DNA of 12,887 nucleotides from Nephromyces sp. MM_2019 (lineage: Eukaryota > Apicomplexa > Aconoidasida > Nephromycida), in the NCBI GenBank assembly GCA_015657535.1, contig JADHZB010001082.1, positions 10,902 through 23,788 of the forward strand, in the 5' to 3' direction. Positions within the stretch are counted from its first letter, which is position 1. Each line of letters opens with the position of its first letter. Positions 1 through 7,598 of this stretch are shown in pieces. A model generated the notes under the pieces. That model was given only the letters and a program-made list of their open reading frames with translations. It made no database searches and was not told where the DNA came from. A program made the translations under genes and the position numbers.

Positions 1-100
1 CCCACACACATACACACACACACACACCACACACCACACCACACACACACACACACACACACATACACACACACACACATACACACACATACACACACAC
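1..100. repeat. CA-rich simple repeat in intron 3 of the ataxin-2-like gene
   Basis: Nearly pure (CA)n with CATA and CCA interruptions. It directly follows exon 3 of the minus-strand gene, so in the transcript it is a (UG)n intron that starts at the 5' splice site. The CCACACCACACC pattern looks superficially like yeast telomeric C1-3A DNA. However, a protein-coding reading frame is interrupted here and must continue to the left, so this is intron and not a chromosome end. Confidence 0.8.
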
Positions 101-1607
101 CATCTGATTTTTCTTGGATATCCCAACGAACTAATTGTCGATCATAGTTAGGCCTTGTCTTATCTTTAACTTTATAACCTTCAGGTTTTAGGCCGTGTGT
201 ATTTCGTTCTTTTTCATATAATTCGTGTGTGTATTGTGGGGGTATATTAAAACTAGACATACAATTGATTTCATTAAAGGGTATAATTAAATTCTTATGA
301 ATTTCACCACTTAAGTTATCCTATACACACACATACACACACATATATATATATATATATATATTAAATCTTTTTTATATTCAATTATATATAGAGGGGG
401 TTGGAGGGTGTGTGTAAGTAGTATATATAAATATATGTGTGTGTATGTGTATGTATAAATGAGAGTATTGTTATGGTCATAGTGTATTTATATGTTGTTT
501 GAGGATAGTGTATGAGTGTGTGATGTGTGTGTGTGTGATGTGTGTGTGTGTGTGTGATGTGTGTGTGTGTATAATACACACTTACTCTGACAGGCACTTC
601 ATGAGCATTAGCAATACACACTTCTTTGCCACGGTGTGCACCACGTGCAAGAGGGTCATATGAATGAAATCTGCCTTCAATTTTTGTGTTATTTTTCATT
701 TGTAATTCAACCATATTGCCCTATTTACACACATATTCAATATAAAATAATATATATAATATGTTCAAGGAAATATACATACACACATATCTCATTAGAT
801 ATTAAATTCACACACATAAATAAAAAATAAATATATCTATTTCAAATTAATATGTATGCGGCAATGTATATACAGAGGTATGTAAAACAATATACATACA
901 CACACACACACACACATGTACATACAGATACATACATACAAACACACACACACATGTACATACAGATACATACATACACACACATTTATATGCAAGCACA
1001 TATACACACACCACACACCACACACCACACACCACACACCACACATCACGCATCACACACCAAACATTACACGCCACACATTACACTCCACACATCACAC
1101 AGCACACATTACATGCCACACATTACACTCCACACATCACACAGCACACATCATACAGCACACATCATACAGCACACATCATACAGCACACATCACACAG
1201 CACACATCACACAGCACACATCACACAGCACACATCACGCATCACACATCAAACACCACACATCACACACCACACACTACACACTACATAACACACCCAC
1301 ACATATATACATACACACACATACATACACACCCACACACTACACACTACATAACACACCCACACATATATACATACACACACATATATACATACACACA
1401 CATATATACATACACACACATACATATATGCACACACACATATACACACACATACATATATACACACACATACATATATACACATACACACATACATATA
1501 TACACACACACACTTACAACAAGACTAGTCATGACCCATAAATATCTTTCTGAATTAACGTCTGCAAGTTGTTTGGGTGAACCCGGGGAGTCATTCTGTC
1601 CCATCAT
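101..1607 (-). CDS. ATXN2: Ataxin-2/Pbp1-family protein, N-terminal part (three exons, 3' end outside window)
   Basis: Ataxin-2 proteins bind RNA and poly(A)-binding protein and act in cytoplasmic RNP and stress granules. I built the model by reading across GT-AG introns: exon 1 1607-1518, exon 2 720-586, exon 3 320-101. Introns are 1517-721 (donor GTAAGT) and 585-321 (donor GTAAGT), both phase 0. The joined frame is open for 148 codons plus one base. Residues about 20-101 form an Sm-like (SM-ATX) fold: ERYLWVMTSLVGNMVELQMK, then NNTKIEGRFHSYDP, and a last strand LIIPFNEI. This parallels the family pattern of a TSVVG-like strand, then EVQVKNG..YEG.F, then IIP. Residues 122-143 (YKVKDK, then RQLVRWD) resemble the start of an LsmAD domain (FKTD, then RELxPW). 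The start is the first of two tandem ATGs. The exon 3 donor lies inside a TG repeat, so its exact base is uncertain. The family call comes from pattern recognition; another Lsm-domain protein is the main alternative. Confidence 0.72.
321..585. repeat. Intron 2 of the ataxin-2-like gene: CA, TA and TG/GATG repeats
   Basis: This 265-bp phase-0 intron (minus strand) runs from donor GTAAGT at 585-580 to acceptor AG at 322-321. On the plus strand it holds CACACATA at 322-345, a pure (AT)n run at about 345-364, and at about 430-570 a TG repeat broken by GATG every 8-16 bases. In the transcript this gives CA-rich then UA-rich RNA. No exon-like sequence is seen inside it. Confidence 0.75.
1048..1271. 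repeat. 14-bp minisatellite, about 16 units, with a 42-bp higher-order period
   Basis: Consecutive units fit ACACATYACACNSC. From 1062 to 1271 there are exactly 15 units of 14 bp, and the preceding 14 bp (1048-1061) fit with few changes. Unit ends vary in order: GCC, TCC, AGC (1062-1103), then GCC, TCC, AGC again (1104-1145). That is a doubled three-unit block. Six more AGC-type units follow (1146-1229), three with CATACAGC and three with CACACAGC. Degenerate units close the array. It lies inside intron 1 of the minus-strand gene. Confidence 0.85.
1271..1396. repeat. 63-bp tandem duplication
   Basis: A block beginning CACACACTACACACTACATA and continuing with a CCCACACATATATACATAC part occurs twice, the TACACACTAC part starting at 1278 and again at 1341 (period 63). 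The two copies match for about 50 bases and then differ where the second carries an extra TATA-type step. Simple (TATACA)n/(CACATA)n repeats follow up to about 1513. Confidence 0.75.
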
Positions 1608-2740
1608 AGTGTGTGTGTAAATTATCCTCTTATGTCTAGCTTGGTGTGTGTGTAAATATATCTAAGAAATTAAGTGTCTATAATTTGTGTGCAAATTTAT
1701 CAATTATTTTATGTAGTAGCTTGTTTCTATGTTCAAATGTGTACATAATTTTATCAGTTGGTTTATATAGTCAGGTATATTTTATATATACAAGTGTGTT
1801 TAGATTGTTGGTTATGATTATCATTATGTGTTAAGGGTGTGTATGTGTGTGTGTATGTGTAAATGTATGTGTAAAGTGTGTAGTATCAATTGTATAGATA
1901 TGTATAGGTTGATAGTATTTAAGTTTTTGAATATAAGTTAATGGGTAGCCTATGTGTGTGTATCAAAATTAGTTTCAAAATAATGTGTGAAAACAAACTG
2001 AGTCATAGATGTGTGTGTGTGTGTGTGGTTCAAATTTAAAATATGTTTATAAAAGTGTAGCAATTAAACTATACTGATTATTGTGTATGTAATTATTAAG
2101 CTTAGTAAGTATATATAATGGTGTGTTTATCTTATTTTTTTTTCAATGTCTGTGTATGTATATAATAAGTACTTTGTGTGTGTGTAGGTCTTAGGTTGTG
2201 TTCGTATATGTGTCAAATATGAAGTGTGTGTATGTGTAAGAGATGTGTGTCTATATGTAACTTTGTATGCATATATATATAATGATATATGTATATATTA
2301 AGTAGGTTGTATGTATGTATATATATATATATGTATGTATATATGGGTGTGTATGTATATGTATATATGTTTTTGTGTATGTATCTAAGTATGTGTGTGT
2401 GGATATACAAATATATGTGTGTGCGAATTTATATAAGTATGTGTGTGTGTGAATATATACAAAATAATGTGTGTCTGAAGATATACAAATATGTGTGTGT
2501 TTGGATATATATAAATATGCGTGTGTTTGAATATACACAAGTATGTGTTTGTGTGTATATATAAAAATAAAATAGAAAACGAAATTGAGTGTGTGAGATG
2601 GGATTGATGGGGGAGTGAAATAAAGACAAACCACAGTGTGAGAAGAAGGTAAAATGAGGGGGAAAATGAGGGCAATGTGTAGGCACAATGAAGCCAAAAT
2701 TCGCTGTGTATTTGTGTGTAAAGTGGAGGAAATGTTAAAA
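1608..2740. other. 5' flank of the ataxin-2-like gene: TG-type repeat-rich spacer, no gene seen
   Basis: On the plus strand this stretch is full of TGTGTG and TGTGTAAA motifs and contains no CACACA, so it is CA-type on the coding strand of the gene it precedes. From 2213 to 2560 it becomes a mix of (TATG)n, (TA)n and TG repeats, giving long but meaningless Tyr-Ile-His-Thr frames. The stretch 2570-2700 is purine-rich and less repetitive, but no conserved protein is recognisable on either strand. Confidence 0.7.
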
Positions 2741-3060
2741 AATTTAAAGGATATAAATGCGTGTAAACTTATAAAATCATTATATAGGTGTGTGTGAAAA
2801 AATAATAAATATTATTAAAGTGGGGTTATGTGATAAATGAGGCATTGAAAAAATAAATATTTTGTTAAAAAGAAATATATGAGCTTTGTACACTATTTAT
2901 ATATAAATGTGTGTGTGTGTATAGATTTGGTAGACTTTATATAAACATGTATATATATTTATATATATATTTATATATATATATGTTAAGTACAGCTTAT
3001 CATACTTATATGCTTTATGTAGGATATATACTAGTAGCTTATATTCATATACATATACAT
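2741..3060. other. AT-rich spacer with TA runs
   Basis: Mostly A+T with scattered short TGTGTG motifs and a cluster of TATATA and TTTATA runs around 2940-2985. It separates the TG block on its left from a CA block on its right. No gene, RNA gene or clear regulatory site is recognisable. Confidence 0.6.
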
Positions 3061-3360
3061 ATACATAGACACACTACGCACACATAAATTCATATAAATG
3101 TGTATACATAAACACACACAGCATCCATTGTATGATTTAAATGTTTATACACTTTCACACACACATACAGATAAACACTCAGCATACACACATTCATAAA
3201 TATTAAAAGTATATATATACACACACATAATTATGTGAAATTGCACAGATAAGTACATAATAATATAGATATATATAATCACTGCACACACAGTACGCAC
3301 ATTTATATCCTCAAACACACATACACATGCACACACACACACATACACACACAAACATAT
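3061..3360. repeat. CA-type repeat block
   Basis: Plus-strand CACACA and CATACA motifs with AT-rich interruptions, densest at 3300-3358. The minus-strand Cys-Val-rich reading frame across it is a repeat translation. Only about 50 bp of ordinary AT-rich sequence separates it from the TG-type block on its right. Confidence 0.65.
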
Positions 3361-3409
3361 ATCAACGTGTGAAATTCACTTATTAATTTTCTACTAATTT
3401 AAATTTTAA

Positions 3410-4310
3410 GTGTGTGCAAATGCTATTGAAGTGAGTGAGTGCTATTTTGTGTGTTTTTAAAAATTATTTGTATGCGTGTGTGTGTGTAGTTTTGAATATT
3501 TTATTTTATATATGCAAAATGGGGTAGCAAATATGTGAAATGTGTAAATATATATTTATATACATATTTATATGTTACACGTTGTTGGTGTTTGTATGAG
3601 TTATTATGTTACTTTTTGATTTGGTATGTAAGTTTGTGTATGCGTGTCTGTGTATGTGTATGTGTTTGCATGTGTGTGTATGTGTATGTGTTTGCGTGTG
3701 TGTATATGTGTTAAGGGTGTGCGCTATGAATATGGGTGGTTGGATGTGTCTAGTGTGTGCTCGTCCTATTTAAATGTTTCCATTGTGGTTGTTCATACTT
3801 GATGTGTGTGTGACTTATGTGTAGGCTGGGTGATTTGTGTGCTGTGGGTATATTGGTTTTGTTTGTGTGTGCTTTGTATGTTTAGTGTATGTGTGCTGTT
3901 ATCTTGTGTGTGTCATGGTTGTGTGCTATGTGTTTATATGTCTAATGTGTGTAGATGTGTGTTAAAATATTTGCAGGCTTCAGTGTGTTGTGCTTTGATT
4001 GTATGTCTATTGTATTAATTTTTGAACTAGGTTATGTTTGTGTGTGTAAGTTGGTATACTAGTAAAACTAATAGTGTGTGTTCAAGTGTGTATAGAGTGC
4101 TTTTAGAAATAATACTATAGCAAATAGTTTAGCAGTTTGCTTAGACGGTTAGGAATTTTAGTTATGTATGTGTATACGTGTATTATCTATATGTTATTTG
4201 TAATGTGTGTTTTTGTGTGTATGTAGTTTGTGTGTAATAATTTGATTATGTGTGTATTGCAAGTTTGTGAGTGTGTAATTTTTGTGTGTGTAATCTTACA
4301 CAAAGTTAAA
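3410..4310. repeat. TG-type repeat-rich block, no gene seen
   Basis: Plus strand dominated by TGTGTG, TGTATG and TGTGTAA motifs, without CACACA. The 70-codon plus-strand frame at 3806-4018 is dominated by Cys, Val and Leu from TG repeats, has no recognisable domain, and is best seen as a repeat artefact. Nothing on the minus strand looks like a conserved exon either. Confidence 0.65.
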
Positions 4311-4818
4311 TAAGTTAAACAACTCTGTATTATTTGTACAAATTTATCTAGCTTTGTAAAACTATGCACTATGAATATAATAATATAATTTAGGTCAATT
4401 TAACTAATTTTGATAAGTTATAAAAGAACAAGTTTTCCTAGAAATAAAAACTTGGGTGTACGTACACTTCTTTTAAGTATATTTAATTCTTTTTTAATTT
4501 TATTTTTTTAATTAGTAAATGAAAGTTTTCATTTTCTAGGTCATATTTTACAGTACAACTGTGTGTGTATAAGTCCGAGTCAATCAATTTAATTAGCTTC
4601 AAAGTGAAAATGAAGAAATATATAGATAATGGAATAGAATTTTTAAATGATTTTTACACACATACATACATTTATACCTAGCTACAAATATACATTACAA
4701 TTGTTTTCAATAACCACACATTCTAATTTATATTGAATTATTATTTACATATATTTATACGCTGTAATATCCCCCACACAAATAAAAATCAAAATATGAT
4801 ATTCTGCACATACACACA
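4311..4818. other. Mixed AT-rich spacer with a 12-bp palindrome
   Basis: AT-rich sequence with few repeats: one TGTGTGTGT near 4560, then CA-type tracts at about 4657 and 4809-4818. A perfect palindrome GTGTACGTACAC lies at 4456-4467. No coding sequence is recognisable. Confidence 0.55.
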
Positions 4819-4972
4819 AGAACATAATGCTAGGTGCACTAAACTACCTAAACCAATAGCGTTAGCGTACACATACTAGAACAATACAAGGCTAGAAACA
4901 ATGGTACAGCGCAATACTAGTTCAGAATGACCCAATAAAAATAAGCTAACAATAGGTCTATATACAAAAATA

Positions 4973-5116
4973 ATGGAAACTAAGGCCACAGAAGAACAAG
5001 AAGAAACGAAAAGCCGAGTATATAGGGCCCACAAATTACATAGAAGAAATTCCTCCCAAAAATTCAGCCTAAACTCAAGAAGATCCAAAAACGAAAAGAA
5101 CATCGATTTGTTCTAA
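4973..5116 (+). CDS. Short hypothetical ORF (47 aa), doubtful
   Basis: A frame from ATG at 4973 to TAA at 5114-5116, open upstream to 4931. The product would be charged and hydrophilic (METKATEEQEETKSR, then HRRNSSQKF), as expected from a purine-rich stretch. The opposite strand is also open here (75 aa, 5103-4876, hydrophobic). At most one of the two can be real and both may be chance. No family is recognised. Confidence 0.12.
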   Translation: METKATEEQEETKSRVYRAHKLHRRNSSQKFSLNSRRSKNEKNIDLF

Positions 5117-6600
5117 AAATAGATTATTAGATACATAATATTTTTAGTAATTTACTTTCAAAATTTTCCCTGCTATGCATTTTCCTTATTACCCATCTCT
5201 ATAATTATAACTTAATTAAATACTTGTAACATAGAGCGTTTCTAAACCATTGAACTAATGGATACAAGAAAAAATCGTACAAACTAGCTCGACATCGACT
5301 AAAAGTTGATGTAACATTAAGAGTCAATAAACACTACCTATACGTGTTCATACGCCGTAGTTAGTGGAGCGTGGAATATAAAGAGTGACCATTGTTACTA
5401 AGTGATTTGACTTCGCGAATAACCTAAGATATAATAACACATCCACACTCAACTGGTATTACACTTTTACACATCTAACACTAGTACAAACATACTGTTT
5501 TACCTTAGGCTAATAACAGGGTAGAACATTTAGTTTAACAGTTTTAAACGCACCACTCACTATGCAATATGAAGGCATATGTTTAGTATTTAACCTCGCT
5601 TACTATAGTATCTAGTTAGTTTAAAGCAGTCTAGTTTTGTATATTATTATTGTTTACAAGTTTCGATTAAAAAAGATAGCTTTGTATTATAAATTTGTGA
5701 TTATTAATAAGTGCTGGTTTTAAAGTAGAAGGATTAATTTAAGCTTGATTAAAGAAATTAAAATCTGATTTCCATTGAAGCAAGTCGATTTTTGTTTTGT
5801 TATTGATGTTTTTGAGTTTAGGCGATATTCTTAGAAATCTTTCGTTTGCGTTGCTTGTGGTTTTTATATCTTTGGATTTTTATCTTTTGTTGTTTCCTTA
5901 TCTACGAATTTTTCAGTCTTTGCTTCTTCAGTTTTTGTAGAAATTAGCCATTGTTAGTTTATTTTCATTAGATAATCACAAACTAAAGTTTGCTGTGTCA
6001 TTTGACGTGCCTTGAGATCGAAATATAGTTCACTTAAAAAATATTAAATTGTGACAAACTAATTGAATATGACTATTCAAATATCGGGCTATGGAGTTTG
6101 TAATAGTTTACTCAGATTCGCCTTTGATGCTTCCCTTATCAATAGTTCATATATGATTCAATATAGTTTAATTCTATATTCAATAATTTGGTTTTCTAGA
6201 ATTAATAAAAAAGATTTGACTCAAGGGAAAAAAAAAGTCTCGAATTATATCCTAGTGATGTTTAAATATTTTAATATTGTTTTTGAAGATTAAATGGCAT
6301 TTGAGAAATTAAACGCAGTGTTATTAAAGAGTGCAAATTTTATTTAGGCTTTAGAGTATATATTCTGATCTTTTTTAATCAACTCGGTGTGAAAACCGTC
6401 TTGTTTTCCTTTTTCACGATTTTCATTTAACTTTCCATTTATTTTTATGCCTTTTTAATAAGTGGATGTATCAATCCATCACGATTATCAATAAACGTAT
6501 ATTAGCTCTAGGTCAACATATCGAAACTATTATTACTTTTAAGATGTAGGTGGTATTACTAGTTTCTCATTTTAATATTAGTGTATTAAATTAGAACACT

Positions 6601-6759
6601 TTATGAACCATTAGTGATAAAACAAATGTTCCCAATGTATTTTGACAGCTTGCGTATGTTTCCAGATATATAATAATTATTTTTCGAGTAAATTGGCGGT
6701 GTATCTCGTTTAGGTAGATGTTGATAATTTATTTCTGCAAGCCCAGGGCATATCATCAT
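6601..6759 (-). CDS. Short hypothetical ORF (52 aa), doubtful
   Basis: A minus-strand frame opens with two ATGs at 6759-6754 and ends with TAA at 6603-6601. Upstream it stays open to about 6798. The translation is complex and not repeat-derived; it includes MMICPGLAEINY, KRDTPPIYSK and ISGNIRKLSKYIG. I do not recognise it. Frames of this size arise by chance in AT-rich DNA, and no splice-linked neighbour or flanking signal supports it. It is listed only because it is the most protein-like frame in the repeat-free island. Confidence 0.15.
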   Translation of the reverse strand: MMICPGLAEINYQHLPKRDTPPIYSKNNYYISGNIRKLSKYIGNICFITNGS

Positions 6760-6878
6760 TCTATGTAGCTGTATTCTTCTAGTGTATGTACACTTAATCT
6801 ACTAGTTTAATTAGGTTAGTGTATCTAGTATTACATAATTTATTGTACATTCAAGTTATTCTATTTTTTGTTTTTATT

Positions 6879-7598
6879 TGTGTGTGGTACATTTCACACA
6901 CTCATTCATTTATATATCCATTATACACATCATTTATTATATACACCTAATGTTGTTACATACCCACAAAATGCACACATTTACCACATACACCTAATCT
7001 ACATAAAGACGTTAAGCTTAAACACTTACTATCACTACCATTTACGCATTAGCCTAGTACGAGTATTCAACACATAATATAGCCCATATACACACACAAT
7101 GGCAGTATACACCTTTGCTAACTCAAATATATATTGTCTCCAGGCTACTCACACATCCTACACATGGAGAAGCTATGTACCTTAATGTGAAACATTTATA
7201 ATCTAGCTTTGTGTTAGATAAGTATGAGTAAACAACATGAACTATTTTCCAAAACATACACATCACATCATCTAGATTAAAATTATATACATATAAAACA
7301 CACACCACATGACCTCAACCTACATGTCTCAAGTTTTGCACAACAAACACGCATACTAGTATATAACCTTAAGCTATGTATCTCAAATTACACACAATTT
7401 ACACAGACACAGAAACAAGCACACACATAAATACAATTATATATATATTTATTTACACACACACACACATACACTGTATATATATATATAATAATACAGA
7501 CAGACACGTACGATTAAACACAAATACATTCCCACACATACATATACATACAAATACACTTAAATACACACATATCTACATTCACACATACATTTCAA
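6879..7598. promoter_or_regulatory. 5' flank of MSRA: CA-type repeats and a TA run
   Basis: The region immediately upstream of MSRA is CA-type on the coding strand, including an uninterrupted (AC)n run at about 7455-7469 and a (TA)n run at 7477-7491. A single TGTGTGTG at the far left edge is the only TG tract. Promoter and 5' UTR presumably lie here, but no defined element can be assigned. Confidence 0.45.

Larger units (their letters stand above)
721..1517. repeat. Intron 1 of the ataxin-2-like gene: 797 bp, almost entirely tandem repeats
   Basis: Runs from donor GTAAGT (1517-1512) to acceptor AG (722-721) on the minus strand. From about 895 to 1515 the plus strand is CA-type simple sequence: (CA)n with CATA interruptions, CACAC-CA blocks, a 14-bp minisatellite, a 63-bp tandem duplication, and TATACA/CACATA repeats. 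All the long Thr-His, Cys-Val or Tyr-Ile reading frames here are translations of these repeats, not proteins. In the transcript the intron is strongly UG-rich. Confidence 0.8.
4819..6878. other. About 2 kb island free of CA/TG microsatellites; no recognised gene
   Basis: Reading through, I find no CACACA or TGTGTG in this stretch, whereas such tracts are frequent over most of the rest of the window. It has ordinary complex AT-rich sequence. Several short frames exist: minus 5103-4876, plus 4973-5116, minus near 5950-5870, plus 6069-6293 and minus 6759-6601. None shows a family I recognise, and I see no terminal inverted repeats, transposase or reverse transcriptase signature. It may hold a lineage-specific or non-coding gene, an old insertion, or simply unique spacer. 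Confidence 0.5.

Noticed and set aside
1..100. Telomere-like CCACACC repeats at the window edge
   Set aside because: A coding exon ends at 101 with an incomplete frame that must continue to the left, and similar CCACACC repeats occur internally at 1010-1045.
1048..1271. CRISPR-like array
   Set aside because: The 14-bp units are contiguous with no unique spacers, and the context is a eukaryotic intron.
852..1620. Long Thr-His frames on the plus strand (229 and 234 codons) and Cys-Val frames on the minus strand
   Set aside because: They are translations of CA/TG tandem repeats in all frames. The real coding signal here is the short minus-strand exon 1607-1518.
2213..2697. Overlapping Tyr-Ile-His-Thr-rich frames on both strands
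   Set aside because: Repeat-driven TATG/CATA translation with no domain, and several frames open at once.
3145..4018. Cys-Val-rich frames, minus 3354-3145 and plus 3806-4018
   Set aside because: Products of TG repeats; no recognised family and no supporting splice structure.
4876..5103. 75-codon hydrophobic minus-strand frame
   Set aside because: Could pass for a membrane protein, but its hydrophobicity follows from reading the complement of a purine-rich stretch. No homologous family is recognised.
6063..6293. 76-codon plus-strand frame
   Set aside because: First Met is at 6069. AT-driven composition, no recognisable motif, and a length expected by chance.
4819..6878. Transposon or retroelement in the repeat-free island
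   Set aside because: No terminal inverted or long direct repeats, target-site duplication, or transposase or reverse transcriptase motifs could be seen by eye.
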